NCBI GenBank assembly: GCA_031763025.1
Contig: JASSKH010000031.1
Span: 6,894,652-6,958,651 of the forward strand
DNA: 64,000 nt
Reading direction: 5' to 3'
DNA from: Macrocystis pyrifera
Taxonomy: Eukaryota; Sar; Phaeophyceae; Laminariales; Laminariaceae
Below are positions 9,846 to 22,087 of the stretch, piece after piece. How positions within the stretch are numbered: position 1 is the first letter of the stretch; every line of letters starts with the position of its first letter. The position numbers and the translations under genes are program-made. Under the pieces are notes generated by a model, which made no database searches, was not told the origin of the DNA, and saw only the letters and a list, made by a program, of their open reading frames with translations.

Positions 9846-10193
9846 TAGAACCGTGCAGGTCGAAGTTGACGTCGCGTAGGTGTAACGGCAGACGTTCCCA
9901 GAGGTCGAGGAAGCTTTCCCGTTGGTCGGCGTTGAGGCGTGCAAGAAGTTGTGGGCACGGGGCTTTTGGTGCGGTAGGAGAGTCGTCTGTCGATGGGCTC
10001 TGGTCGGCCACGGGGATGTTGTCGTGGAGGGCATGTACATCCGGAATCGGAGGGGGATGGGGAGGGGACAAGGAAGGGTGTCCAAGGGTGGAAAGTGGTA
10101 CCTGTACCAGTGGGGAGTAGGAGGTTCCGAGGAGGTCGCCCGGCTCGAGATCGGTAGATCCAGATAGTGGGACCGTTTGGCATCCGCCGGAGG
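9846..10193 (-). pseudogene. Second copy of a pol fragment in the gag position
   Basis: This matches 7947-8293 closely. The minus frame reads HALHDNIPVADQSPSTDD and FLDLWERLPLHLRDVNFDL, which are pol residues lying between protease and reverse transcriptase. It sits between the primer-binding site and NADAR, where a leader and gag would be expected. The start of the NADAR frame coincides with its edge. I infer that a recombination or template jump during reverse transcription replaced the original 5' part. Confidence 0.88.
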
Positions 10194-10209
10194 TGCCGTC
10201 GACGCCAGA
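10194..10209 (-). promoter_or_regulatory. Probable primer-binding site
   Basis: Immediately inside the 5' LTR the minus strand reads TCTGGCGTCGACGGCACC. The TGG two bases after the LTR is the usual start of a site pairing with a tRNA CCA end. Which tRNA it pairs with was not determined. Confidence 0.6.
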
Positions 10210-10710
10210 TGTGATGCGGAGACCGGTCTAGGGTAGTGGTAAGGGTAGTGGTAAGGGACGCAGGTGGTTCTGGCAGCTGGAAGGCAGTGCTTCGCTTCTT
10301 CTGATTTAGATCTTCTTATTGATGGCGAGAGCTGAGGAGGTGCTCTGGTAGAGAAGTGAGAGGTAGGGGGGCGGGACTCGACGCCCAGATATACTCGTCC
10401 CACCCCACGCCACAAGCTCTCCTAAATTCCTCTTATCTGATGTACGCCTACAGAACTTTCCTGTGGCTACCGATCGTTCTTCTGCTAATATAAGAATATC
10501 TCACTTCGTGATCCTATCTGCGTTAAGGAACATTACTCTCATCTAAGGGGTTTTCCGCCCTAGGGAACATTCCTAAGAGAACGTTACTCTCAACTAACGG
10601 AATATCCGCCGGGTTAATCCATTCTTCGGACTATTCTCGTATTCGTGAGACTACAAGACTGCAACGTATTATCTATATCTATAGCCCATGAGTGCTCTAC
10701 TCATATCACA
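10210..10710 (-). repeat. 5' LTR of the gypsy element
   Basis: 501 bp from TGTGATGCGG to ATCACA, followed by the TCTG target copy. It is almost identical to 1596-2096. It should carry the element promoter on the minus strand. Confidence 0.95.
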
Positions 10711-10714
10711 TCTG

Positions 10715-11069
10715 TCTGTCTATCTGTCTGCCCGCAAGGCTTATACTTTCGAACACTTTCCAATGGTCGATATATAAGCTCGTTACAGATGATTTTCGTA
10801 CGACGTTTTCGACCCTTGCGGACCTTACATACTGAAACATACCATACCACCAGGCAAATTTAGCCATATAATACATCCACGACATCGTATCATGGTACCA
10901 TACCGCAAACGTACCATACCATATACTGTGTTTTTCCCGTACCATACCGTCAACACATACCATACCACGTACGGTGGTTTTGCCATATTCCCATATACCA
11001 TACCACCAACATATCCCGTATCCCATATTCCCACATACCATACAACCAACATATATATCCCATATCCCA
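10715..11069. other. CATAC-rich stretch without a gene
   Basis: A TCTG microsatellite (10711-10730) leads into a run of irregular CCATACCATA words. Open frames on both strands arise from the repeat. Confidence 0.5.
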
Positions 11070-11295
11070 TACCGAGTTGGGGAGACGTCCATACACCAGA
11101 CCAGGTTCCTGCTACTGCTGGAGTGCCGTCTTGTTGTGCAAGGGTGGCGATGAATACAAGAGTTGGTTCAGACGCCCATACCGAGTTGGGGAGACGTCTA
11201 TACACCAGACCAGGTGCCTGCTACTGTTGTAGTGCTGTCTTGTTGTGCAATGGTGGCGATGAATACAAGAGTAAGAGTTGGCTCAGGCGCTTCGG
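11070..11295 (+). repeat. Tandem duplication, unit about 105 bp
   Basis: Two units each begin CCATACCGAGTTGGGGAGAC and end near GCGATGAATACAAGAG. They differ by a few substitutions and a small insertion in the second. Confidence 0.8.
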
Positions 11296-11390
11296 TCCCA
11301 CGCTCAGTGCAGCGCGTTGGCCGCTGGTGTGCACAAAATGGATGAAAGACATTAGCTACGAGTACTGCTATTACTGCTGCATCCGTCTCC

Positions 11391-11580
11391 AATGGCAAAA
11401 AATGGTTTTTTTTTCAGGTTTGGGAGGATACCGTAGGACGCCGCCGGCAAGCTCTTGCCCCCTAGAGCATGCATCCACCTCATTTCTTCGAGCCCGTCAT
11501 CTATACTAGTTGATCTTTCCCGCCACCGAGCGGGTTGCCCGTGGGCTGAGTCTCTGTCGAGATCGAGCGTCTATTGTCTA
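11391..11580 (+). repeat. Repeat E, copy 1
   Basis: A dispersed unit of about 190 bp. It starts AATGGCAAAAAATGG, passes a splice-acceptor-like TTTTTTCAGGTTTGGGAGG and ends near GAGATCGAGCGTCTA. All copies stay within 11.4-13.6 kb. Confidence 0.8.
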
Positions 11581-11676
11581 TCGTCGCACGAGCAGGTCTT
11601 TACAGTTACTGTACAACAAACGTCTATCGTCTATCGTCACACGAGCAGGTCTTTTACAGTACAACAAACGTGTCGA

Positions 11677-11882
11677 ATGGCAAAAAATGGCGGGCTTCTT
11701 TTCAGGTTTGGGAGGATACCGTTGGACGCCGCCGGCAAGCTCTTGCCCCCCAGAGCATGCATCCACCTCATTTCTTCGAGCCCGTCATCTATACTAGTTG
11801 ATCTTTCCCGCCACCGCGCGGGTTGCCCGTGGGCTGAGTCTCTGTCGAGATCGAGCGTCTATCGTGTATCGTCGCGCCATCT
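11677..11882 (+). repeat. Repeat E, copy 2
   Basis: Nearly identical to the copy at 11391. It is separated from it by repeated CGAGCAGGTCTTT words. Confidence 0.8.
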
Positions 11883-12089
11883 GAAATAATACTTTTTTGG
11901 TGTACTTCGCGTTTGAAATTCCATTCACATACTATATATAGCAGGTCTTTTACAGTACAACAGGAGTGGGTTACTTTTTGTGTCACAGCAAAATCATCGA
12001 TGAGTACTGTATTAAAGATAGCTACGTTGTTACGCAACAGCAGCGTTGGCAGTAGTCAGTTGCTACACAACAACAATAACAGTAGTCAG

Positions 12090-12500
12090 TAGCCTATCGG
12101 TTCGCTGTCGGGACATAGCTAGTCATCTGTTGATATAGTTCGTAGAGTACAACAGTACACTGAGCTGTCATACGAGTAGCAGTTTGTTCAGAATGCGGGA
12201 TTACTTGTTACGGTTCAGTACACGGTGGAACTGTAGAACCCCGAAAAACAGGCTGAGTTCTCCCGAGTTTTGCTTGTTTTAGTTTTGAGGTTACGCTGCA
12301 TTTCGAGGGTCCGGGGTCCCTCTGCAGTATTTTTGTTTTGAGTTATAGATCGAGATGTGACACACGTGCACAACGCACACTCGCCCACTCTCCTTCTCTC
12401 CCCACCTGTCTCCGCAATAATCAACGACAAGGCCTTGGAGTGCCATCTCTTTCATCATCAGCTCTTTCGAGCTCGAAGCTCATGCTTTACCAGTCGGTTA
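12090..12500. other. No gene seen
   Basis: Sequence between repeat E copies. It contains imperfect CAACAATAACAGTAGTCAGT repeats just before it, and no convincing coding or RNA signal. Confidence 0.4.
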
Positions 12501-12650
12501 ACATCGATTGAAGTGCTTGCCTCTGCCACATGCAAGGATAATTCTCAATATACTGCTGTACTGGAGAGTGCTGTATCCAAGCAGTATCATAACAGAATGG
12601 CAAAAAAAATGCATTTCGTCTATCAGTACATCAGTACAACAAACGTCTCG

Positions 12651-12855
12651 AATGGCAAAATATGGGCTTTTTTCAGGTTTGGGAGGATACCGCTGGACGC
12701 CGCCGGCAAGCTCTTGCCCCCTAGAGCATGCATCCACCTCATTCCTTCGAGCCCGTCATCTATACTAGTTGATCTTGCCCACCACCGCGCGGGTTGTCCG
12801 TGGGCTGAGTCTCTGTCGAGATCGAGCGTCTATCGTGTATCGTGGCACGAGCTGA
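12651..12855 (+). repeat. Repeat E, copy 3
   Basis: A full-length copy with the same acceptor-like core and the same downstream GAGTCTCTGTCGAGATCG. Confidence 0.8.
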
Positions 12856-13039
12856 AATCATACTTTTTTAGTGTACTTTGCGTTTCCATTCGCATACTAT
12901 AGCAAGTCTTTTACAGTACAACAACAGGAGTGGGTTACTTTTTGCGCCACAGCAAAACTATCTACGAGTACTACTGTGTCTCGAATGGCAAAAAAAAAAA
13001 AACGCATACTATCGCAGGTCTTTTACAGCAGCAGCGAAA

Positions 13040-13097
13040 GGCAAAAAAATGGACTTTTTTTCAGGTTTGGGGGGATACCGTAGGACACCGCCGGCAG
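13040..13097 (+). repeat. Repeat E, partial copy 4
   Basis: Only the GGCAAAAAAATGG to GGATACCGTAGGAC core is present. Confidence 0.65.
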
Positions 13098-13104
13098 CAG
13101 CAGT

Positions 13105-13513
13105 GGATTACTTTCTACTTTTTGCCTTTATTTGTTTGCGATCGTCATCGTGTGTTTCGGTACTCGCATATAATAACCCGCCAGTTGAAAATACACCAGT
13201 TGAAAATACATGTCAGTCTGTCTAATGTGTAACAACCCACCCAATGTTTTTCATTGGCCAACAAAGCGTCGTCATTCGCATACTATATAGCAGCTATATA
13301 TATAGCAGCAGCAGTAGAGCCTGAAAATGACCTACTAAAAAATTGCGTACGAACTATCGTAGGTCTTTTACAACAGCAGCAATTAGTTAGTTGATTACTT
13401 TCTGCTTTTCGCCTTTATTAGTATTTTGCGATCCTCATCGTATGTTTCGGTACTCGCAAAAATAATAACCCGGCAGTTGAAAATACGTCAATCTGTCGAA
13501 TGTGTAATAACAA
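13105..13513 (+). repeat. Direct repeat, unit about 120 bp, two copies
   Basis: The copies at 13105-13235 and 13393-13513 share GGATTACTTTCT, TGTTTCGGTACTCGCA and CAGTTGAAAATAC. The second precedes repeat E copy 5, so the larger block seems to have been duplicated together. Confidence 0.65.
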
Positions 13514-13519
13514 CACACA

Positions 13520-13612
13520 ACAAAAAATGGGCCTTTTTCAAGTTTGGGAGGATACCGTAGGACGCGGCGGCGGCAAGCTCTTGCCCCCTAGAGCATGCAT
13601 CCACCTCAGTTC
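13520..13612 (+). repeat. Repeat E, partial copy 5
   Basis: The core and the CTAGAGCATGCATCCACCTC part remain. The 3' half is replaced by unrelated sequence. Confidence 0.7.
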
Positions 13613-13924
13613 CCATTTCGCCAACAACTATTTCGCGGTACAGAGATCTCTTGTCAATCTGTCGTTTACTTGTTGTATATGTGTAATAAACAACCGACAT
13701 GTTTTGCTTAGGCCACAGGAGAGCGTCGTCAGCTTTCTGACTGATTGTTGGAAATCTCTCCCCGTGCATGTTTCGTTTTTCATTGGCCAACGGTCTTGTA
13801 CTTAGCCCTGCAACCCCAATTAAATACACATCAATGATATCGATACCATTGCTGTGGTACTGTGGTGCGCGTGCTCGTGCCGTCTTCGTGTGCTGCTGCT
13901 GGATATATGTCCCCGCTGAGTATT

Positions 13925-14751
13925 TGATAAATTTTGAAATACGTCAGCTGTGAGTTCGACTGATTAAATAGTTGATACTTAACTTTGCAAGCCGCGTAAT
14001 ACGCTTCGTCTATATTCCGTTTTTAATATAACAAGTGGTATCGATAGTCAACAAGTAGACGCTCTGCCTGAGCCAAACACAGCACTCTGGGGTTCCGTCT
14101 GTGCTGGTCCCGACGTCCCGACTGGCCTCCTGTCACTCTCAACAACTCCACCTGCGACTTCACAAAAAAAGAGACAAGAAAACTGAGAACAGCGCTCGAA
14201 TGCATTTCATCGAGGGCAATAACAATTCACTATGGTCCTCCGTAATACCCTTTATTTGTCGTAACCACGCCCCCCCATGCGAGTCCACGTGGTATGCATG
14301 TGGCGCAACGATGTAGCCGGAACGCCCATCACAAATCATACTGACGAATTTCAAAATTTATAAAATCATACGCATTTCAAAATTTATAATAAAAAATCAT
14401 ACAAATATTTGATAAATTTTGAAATACGTCAGAAGTGAGTTCGACTGATTAAATAGTTGATACTCAACTTCGCAAGCTGCGTAATACGCCTCGTCTATAT
14501 TCCATTTTTACCGAATTTTGCAAGTATTGTGATAAACCGAACGCGCGTATTCTATACCTGGTATGTGTATTCCTTGTCAAAGATATAGGCCAGCGGCTCC
14601 CCTGGATGCCGCCCGGGTCAACAGGACAATTTTAAATAATCATTCTGCGCACTGATACTACTATATAACCCGAACAATATTTCATTTTTTTTATAAATTT
14701 TGAAATACGTCACAGCTGTGAGTTCGACTGTTTGAATAGTTGATACTCAAC
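13925..14751 (+). repeat. Three direct copies of a repeat of about 98 bp
   Basis: Copies at 13925-14022, 14408-14506 and 14692-14751 share GATAAATTTTGAAATACGTC and GACTGATTAAATAGTTGATA. The third is cut off where the Harbinger-like MITE begins. The stretch between copies 1 and 2 includes a MITE end remnant near 14227-14256 (ACTATGGTCCTCCGTAATAC) and no gene. Confidence 0.75.
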
Positions 14752-15536
14752 TCTATTTTCCTATGCGGTTCGATTTTTGAGCTTCAGATTTTGACCCGAT
14801 GTCATTTTCAGATATGAGCTTGACAAATCGAAAGGGCCTTCCTATGCGGAAAAATCAGATTTATTGTGCGTGTAGAGATTCGAGCAAACGCCGAGACCAA
14901 CAGCTGTTTTTATGATTTGGCGCCGCGAAGACACGCGCTGGGTGCGCTGCCCTGCGCGTAGGACCCAAGCGTCCGAGCCCACGCTGACTGCCTGTAGTCT
15001 GGTGGCGAAGAGATGTGGCGAGTGCGCTAGAGTCAACCTGTCTTGGTATTTTGTGTTTGATTTTGTGACTTGACTGCTGCTGCTGCTGTACAGCTGCCGT
15101 GTAGTCTACGAGTATGTATCCACGGAGAGGCGCGTGCCGAGTGCTCTTCTCTTGATCTCTAGGCCCGAGCCCGCGCCAGCCGGCTCTAGTCTGGCCACGG
15201 AGGGACGCGCCGTCCGCGCGTCGGGCGCGAAGCAACGTCGCTATACAGCTGTATCACCATCCAACTCATCGATCGTTCCGCTGCTGTTTGCTGTCGTGGA
15301 TAATAATATCTTGAATTTAGAGAGCATGCCATTTTTCGATTTGAAAATCTGATGACCCAGGTCGTCGGATTTTGGCCCAAAATACCCAAAATCCGACGAC
15401 TTGGGTCATCGGATTCTCAAATCGAAAAAATTCCGTTCGGATTTTGCATAATCGGACTGCATAAGTAGGGTCATTCGATTTTGAGATCGAAAAATACAAA
15501 TCTGAAGCTCGAAATCGAACCGCATAGGAAACGGCC
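14752..15536 (-). mobile_element. Harbinger-like MITE, copy 1
   Basis: This is in inverted orientation relative to 42216-42963 and is of similar length. The right end is CGCATAGGAAACGGCC. The left end begins TTCCTATGCGGTTCG and seems to have lost its first GGC. It contains a GC-rich middle (CTCCGTGGCCAG area) and no transposase frame. Confidence 0.8.
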
Positions 15537-15930
15537 AAGAAACTAAGAAAGCACGTCAGCTGTGAGTTCAACCGATCGGCAGAAATCACCAAAACCATGA
15601 TCGTTGGATCCCCGACCCCGACCGAGACATTATTTTGAGTGGAACTCCATAAATCGCCCAAAATTAATCTAAATGGTACCCCTGGGGACACGGGGACACC
15701 AGACACCTATCTGTCCAAGGGGCCAAGGAGACTACTATGTGTACGTGAAGTGCCCCAGCTCACCGAGGAAACATCATAGGCTGGACGCATAACGACGCCT
15801 CGCAAGCTGTGGTCCTCGTGGGCACTTGCTGAGACAGCCACCTTTTTCTTTGTGCAAGCTTCTCAGTAGAACAACTGTAGTGCAGTAGTCCTCGAAGTGG
15901 CTTGGGTGCACCGACCCAGTGCACCTCGAG
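15537..15930 (+). promoter_or_regulatory. Presumed 5' region of the GT8 gene
   Basis: About 390 bp between the MITE and the start codon of exon 1. It must hold the leader and probably the core promoter. I see no clear TATA box or initiator, so the limits are only positional. Confidence 0.35.
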
Positions 15931-16116
15931 ATGGCGCGGAGGCGGCGCACACCGCTCGACAAGAGTGTCAGGGCCCGCCGTGTGACAGCTAGAACAGGAC
16001 TTTGTATACTGGTGCCGTTCCTAGCGCTATCGTATGCAGTGATGGCATGGCTTAGAAGGAGAGGAGAAAGCGGCGCAATAGATTTCGCTTCGAGCCAAGG
16101 CAGCTTCTGGTCACCG
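15931..16116 (+). CDS. GT8 exon 1: cytosolic tail and signal anchor
   Basis: 62 codons from an ATG in the context CTCGAGATGGCG. The protein starts MARRRRTPLDKSVRARR and then has a hydrophobic run, GLCILVPFLALSYAVMAW, followed by LRRR. That is a typical Golgi type II anchor. It ends WSP at a strong donor (CCG then GTGAGT), phase 0, which fits the phase-0 start of exon 2 6.2 kb downstream. It is linked to the gene by phase, topology and order, not by homology. An extra small exon in between cannot be excluded. Confidence 0.65.
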
Positions 16117-19100
16117 GTGAGTTCGTGAGTCAGTTGAGTCCCTCGGTTGCGCGCAGCCGAGGTGTGCTGCGTATTCGGGCATCACGGCAGCACATAACTT
16201 GTAGAAATTGAGGGAGGATTGCCTATGTGGTGAACAGAGTGTACGTTTGGTTTCTGGACTCTTCCTGCTTTTTTTCGCGGAGGGATTGCATACTCGTTCT
16301 ACGTGTTTTAAGTACGTACGTACATGCACAACACTGACCGCAGAGTTATCACCAGACACTTGTCTCAAACAAAGATGCCAGGAGTCAGGAGACAGCACTA
16401 CTTTCACCCCTCGACAGACAGCAACTTCGCCTTGGCATGCCTTGACTGACACCAAAACACTAGGTTTTAGTGTGAAAGACTCGGCCCTACACGCTTGACA
16501 GCGCACGTTTTGCGTTGCTCGACATGCCTCCTGCCATCTTTGCTCTCAAAAGTTGCTCAAATCGCCAGTGCACTCTTACTGTACGAGAGGACGGGGAACG
16601 CTCTCGCTGGCAATCGGGGGCTGCAGGCCACCACGGACTCAAACATAACTACCTGAATCATTGCCACGCTGATCCAGGCTGATCGCGGTAATTTGATGGT
16701 TGGCCGTGCCGTGGACATCGAAAACAAACTTTATGCACCCGTACGTACCTACGAGTACAGCACTGTTAATAGGGGCCGAGCCCGCGGCGATGCATGACCA
16801 AAACTTTTTTTTATTCTGCCAGGGTGTAGTGTGATGGACTTGGGGCTTCTCTCTGTCACCCGGCACCAATCGTCTTAGATATGCGTCAGTAGGCTACATA
16901 CACCCTGGAGGAAAGGGGAGAATCTGTTGTGTGGGTACGGTATGGCCCTCTGTGGCGCTGACCGAGACTTTTCGTATGAAAGTACAAGGCGCTTCGCTCC
17001 GCGGGCGGCCTACGCCGCCCGCTACGCTCGCTCAGGAAGGAAACATCAAATTATGCCAAGCGGACAGAGGTCCATGATTGAATATTGTTTTTTTTATGGC
17101 CCCTGTAGTTAGCTGCAAACTGGCGACTTGATAATGCCAAGAGTCCCGCCGCCATGCTTCAGGAGAAAACAGCTCGGACGCCACATATGCTTCGCGTCGC
17201 GGGCGGTTTTCCGCTACGCTCGCTCACACGTCGTACATACGTACATACCCCAGGTAGGGTGCTTATTTTCTCCTTTCGATATGCTCTGTGTCTGTGTACT
17301 CGTCGTATGTACGAAATATAAAAAGCACAGAACGGCACACACAGCAACACAGCAAAAACAATGAAAATGAAACCGAAGATTTCTAAAAGAAAAAAAATCC
17401 CCGTCCCCTTTCGTGTAATAATTTACTACTTGAGTGGAACACCTTACACCAGTCAAAAAAAGAAAAAAATGAAAAAAAGAAAAAATCTTACAGCAGAGCT
17501 TCTCTCTCAGCCTCGTACGCCGCCCCGCCCCTCTCGCGACCATCTCGCAACCGATTCAGTGCGGGTAAAGCTTCCCTCCCTCTCTTCCACAGTGAGCCCC
17601 GTCGCCCGCCTCGCGTGAAGCCCGGTGCTCACCGTGGACCTCGACGCAAGCTCGACAATGTTGGTGCTCATTCGGGGTACCTCCCTCTTATGACTCTCAG
17701 CCCGGTCGCGCAAATAAGCACCGCTTGAATATTATCTTACAATCCCGAACGAACCTTAAATACTCGTACGTGCTCTATCCAAAATCACAAATGGAGGCCA
17801 GACAGAGCCTATTGATGCATCCCTCGTGTCTCGAGGCACACGCGACGCCTAGGCACGAAAGCGACGACCGCGATCCTTGCAGCTCCCCCTCTACTCGCCA
17901 GCATCCGCTGACACCCGCGACGGTGCCGGGTTCGCCCGCGCAACCGTGCTCGGAGCACACGCACGCACACGAAACGAAAGGAGAAAAAAGGAAAGAAGGA
18001 CTAAACAGTACGACGAGAAATAAATGGAGAAAACAAAGACTCGCTGGAACGGTCCGGCAAGTAATAAACGGAGGCGATTCCCAAGTGGGAGCTCTGAGAG
18101 GCCAGGGATGTACCAACCGAGCACGCTCCGAGGTTGAGATATCTATAAGTATATCTATAGGCTTTCCCCCTCCAACTTTTATTTTTTTACAGCAGTATTG
18201 TCCCTTAAGATGGGCGTTTTAATCCTCGTTGGTTGCGGGGTCGTTTTTCGGCTGCAAAAAAATCAAAATCTATTCCAGATTCCCAGGTTCGATTGGTTTT
18301 GGGTGTTTTTTTTCCCTTCCGAAACAACTGCAGCGGAGTGTGTAGCGCCGAGTAGCCCGATCGGTGTTCCTGCAGTTATTGCACTCTTGAGCCATAGCAA
18401 CAGCAGCAGCAACGGCAGACAACGCAAGCGATTGCGGCAGCTCTTACTCCCCCAACCGCTGAAACTCAACAGCACCTTGCTCCTAGTACTCATGCCGTCG
18501 CTGCAGCAAGCGAGTAAGGCTGGTGTTGTGTGGTGTTTGAGCGAGCTCGGTGGTTCTCAAAATCCGCGTCGACCCCACGAATTGTTTGTGCTGTTGACTG
18601 GAATTTAGGTTTGATTGTTTCAGAGGCCAACCCTCGCTGCGCTCACGATTACGGCAGCTGCCGAGCCCGTGACTACTGAACAACAGCAACATCGTGCTTG
18701 TACCATTCATGCCACCGCTGTACCAAGCGCTTGGGGCTTGTCTTGTCTTGTGTCTTGCGCCCTAGCCGGTGGTTTTGGAAAAGCTACTTCGAGCTCAACG
18801 ATTTTGCTGTGCTGTGGAGCACAAGAAAAACGCTGCTTTTGAGAGGTCACTTCAAACCGCTGACGATTGCAGAAGCTGCCGGGCTCGCCACTGCTCAGAA
18901 ACAGCAGCGTCGTGCTTCTACTACTTTTTTGTCGCCGCTGTATCAAGCGGGTAGGGGTGGTCTTGTCTTGTGCGTCTTGCTATGGACAGCTTGATGCCTT
19001 TCAAAACCAGTTCGGTGTGTTTGTTTCGGGTACTCGTGTCACTCTTCCGCGGCTTGATTTTCTTGTGAGGGCTTGCGAAGAGCCTGCGACGGCGGGAGTT

Positions 19101-22052
19101 TAAATCCGAGCGGCGGGATGTTTAAATCCAGCAGACGTTTTTTTTTTTCTTCATTTTTTGGGTGGAAAATGTAGGGGAAACCTTACAGTTTTCGAAACCT
19201 TCGTTTGAGACCATCCATCACACGGAACTCCCTCACCCCGGCAAGGACCCCCGGCCTAGGGGTGTACTGTTGGGTCAGGGCTAGCGCAAGAGGCGAACCC
19301 CCGCGGTCCCAACCGAGCGCGGTGGGCCAAGGTTGTCGTAGCGTGGTCGACTAAAAGCTACGTAGTCTGCGAAAACTTGCCTATTAATAGTTGTTTGTTC
19401 CACCCGGAGGGTAGACCAAGTTCTGTCTCTTTCGGGCGCCGGCGAAGGCCGCCACAGCCTGCGATATCAATCACCCTACACGGAGCAGAATAACAGCTAC
19501 CGTGAAGAGCATTCAATTCGCACGGGGGTGGGTACAATCGTTCTTCAGCGCTAGTACGGGGAACCATAGTAAATAGGACCAAATATTGTTAGTAAAATAG
19601 GGAAACGTATTGGTTTTTGTGTGTACCGTAGGTCCTATTTAATATGCCCCCCCGTAATAGTCTTATCGACTATGGTAAGGGTGCTAAGGAAAGTCGTACC
19701 AGGTAAGTTGTATTTTCGGAAGGCTCTCTCTCTCTGGAACCAGACCTTTCCGGAAACGCCAACGATTAACGAGGTATCCTCCATCCTCCATTCCGTCAAG
19801 CTCTCCGCGCAACGCCGCGGGCTGATTTTCAAAGAACATCGTGGGTCTTGGGGGAGTTGCACGTACATCAAATGTATGCACGAGCATGTATGCACGACTG
19901 CCGGGAAGGAAAAAAACTATACGTACACTCGTCCGTGAGTAAATCGTAGGTCGGTATGGTGCTGGTATAGCAGTAAGCTGTGAGGTGAAAAATCGTAACA
20001 TGTACTCGTCGCTCAGTCATCAGCCCGGTAGGAGCCGCGGCCTCAACTCGCAAGCTGGAGTCTCCCTCCGGCGACTCGTGGTCACCGGTCCTCGGCTTCT
20101 TGCAGGCCCTTTTCCCGGGGTCGACATGGTTCAGAGCTTGTATGATCATAAAGGTTTGGTGCTGGGTGTGGTGTGGCTGCTGTCGTTTCCCCTATCCCGG
20201 TGTATGCCAGCTCTCCACGCGACGACAAGGCCCCAGCAGCAGCAGCACATGAAGAGAAGGGTTGTTTTTTGTTGACCCCACATGATGTTGATATCACGAA
20301 CGTGATATCGAACAGATAATCTTGAGTGCATACAATAGGTTTCTACAGCAGTGCCCTTCCCAGCTAGCTACCTGGTACCCAGGGAGCGTTGGTGTCGCCT
20401 TCCTCGAGACCTATAACTTCATTTCACATGTAACAGCGGAGTTGTCACGTTAACCTTTGGAACAGTCAACGCGATGACTAAATACGTGGGTGTCAAGCGC
20501 GTCGAACGCGTGACGCACGTTGCATGTTCGTCTTCACAAACGCGTGCTACGTGATCGTATGCAGTGCACGTATAAATATACCGTACCAACGTATGCAGCA
20601 CTGCGATATCCGTAACCAATACGTACATAGAGGACTGCTGTTGGTTGGCATGGATGATGAAAATTGACCGATGGGCGCCTCGTTGCACACGCGTGCTAAA
20701 GGCGGGGGCAGCGTCGTTACGTGCGAAACAGGGCCATTTTTTAGCCATTTTTTTCGGGTTAACTGTTCGAAAGGTCGTTACGTGTGAAACAGGGCATTTT
20801 TTTTAGCCATTTTTTTCGCGTTGACTGTTCGAAAGGTCGTTACGTGTGAAACAGGGCAATTTTTTAGCCAACAAGCAGAATTGCATATTGGGCTGACCAT
20901 TAGGGGACAGCAAAATTAAATCCCCGGGGTAAAAATCGGGGATGGACGGGTAACATCCCCGTTGTTTTGCCCGTAAGGAAATTTCCTATGACCAAAAATG
21001 ATCGAAAAATATCCAAAATGACCAAAAAGGAGCTTTTTGTCTTCCTTCTTGACCTCTGAGACGCTGCACCTCCACCACCACCACCACCACCACCACCACC
21101 AACAGAGCTCATAGTCTACGCACAAACACCACGACGAAGCTTCCTCGCTTTGACTCGCGCGGCTGGCTTCAGGAGGATCAACTTTGACACCCGCTTGCGT
21201 TCTCATTTTTTGAAGTTTCACTTTTTTGTTGACTTTCGGTTCGGGGAGAAGCATGCGAATGAATCTGCATGTACAGTATTACGGGGGTCCATAGTTAATA
21301 GGACCTATGGTATACATAAAAACCTATATATTTACCTATTTTTACTAACAAAATTTGGTCCCGTTAACTATGGACCCCCGTAATAGTACAGAACAGAGTT
21401 TTCCGAAGACATCACGGGAAAGACGATGCACTCTGGCAATTGTGAAGCGCTCGCTCCGTTTTCCGTCGCTTCGGTAGACGAGAGCAAGGTTACCTACCAC
21501 CTCGTCTGTTGCGTTGTCGTCGTCGTCGTCGTCGTCGTCGTTTTTTTTTTTTTTTTTTTTTTTTGTGGTTTTCGAGTGCGCTACTGCGAACTCGTAGGTG
21601 ATCGCAGACATAGCGAAACAAACCGCGTCCAAAGCAAGTCTTGCTTAGCCAACAGGCTGGTATTGTAGAGGGCGGTAGTTAATCGGGACCCATCATACAC
21701 ACCAAAACCTATATATTCCAACGTTTTTACCTAGCATATTGGGTCATGATTACTGTGTGCAACCTATAGTAGTAGTAGTAGTAGTGGTAGTAGTAGTGGT
21801 CTTGATGCCCGAAGGCATGCTACCTTTTCGGGTCCGAGCGGAGTGCTACGCACCACGAGCTGCGGTGGCAGCAGTAGCAGCGACTTGTGGTATTAAATGA
21901 GGAGCGAAGAAAAAATAGCAACTTGTGGATAGGTATGTATTGCGGGGGAACACAGTAAATAGGGCCAAAACTTCTTGGTAAAAATGGGGAAATATATAGG
22001 TTTTTGTTGTGTGTACCGTAGGTCCTGCTTACTATGGTCCCCCGTGGTAGGA

Positions 22053-22087
<35 letters not shown>

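Larger units (their letters stand above)
1596..10710 (-). mobile_element. Ty3/gypsy LTR retrotransposon with a NADAR domain
   Basis: A 9,115-bp element read on the minus strand. The two 501-bp LTRs start TGTGAT and end ATCACA on the plus strand, and TCTG repeats on both outer sides (1592-1595 and 10711-10714), which marks one insertion event. The order in its own sense is LTR, primer-binding site, duplicated pol fragment, NADAR, protease, reverse transcriptase, RNase H, integrase, C-terminal tail, noncoding part, LTR. Protease to integrase in this order identifies Ty3/gypsy rather than Ty1/copia. I see no gag with a CCHC knuckle. I counted five differences between the LTRs, all transitions, so insertion looks recent. 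Even so, NADAR has a stop and the tail after integrase changes frame several times. It is probably not autonomous. Confidence 0.95.

Noticed and set aside
9845-10415. A gag gene at the 5' end of the gypsy element
   Set aside because: The frames there are either the duplicated pol piece or LTR sequence; no capsid or zinc-knuckle motif is seen.
16990-17226. GC-rich hairpins as a terminator or replication signal
   Set aside because: Two short imperfect palindromes (GCGGGCGGCCTACGCCGCCC area) have no supporting context in a eukaryotic intron.
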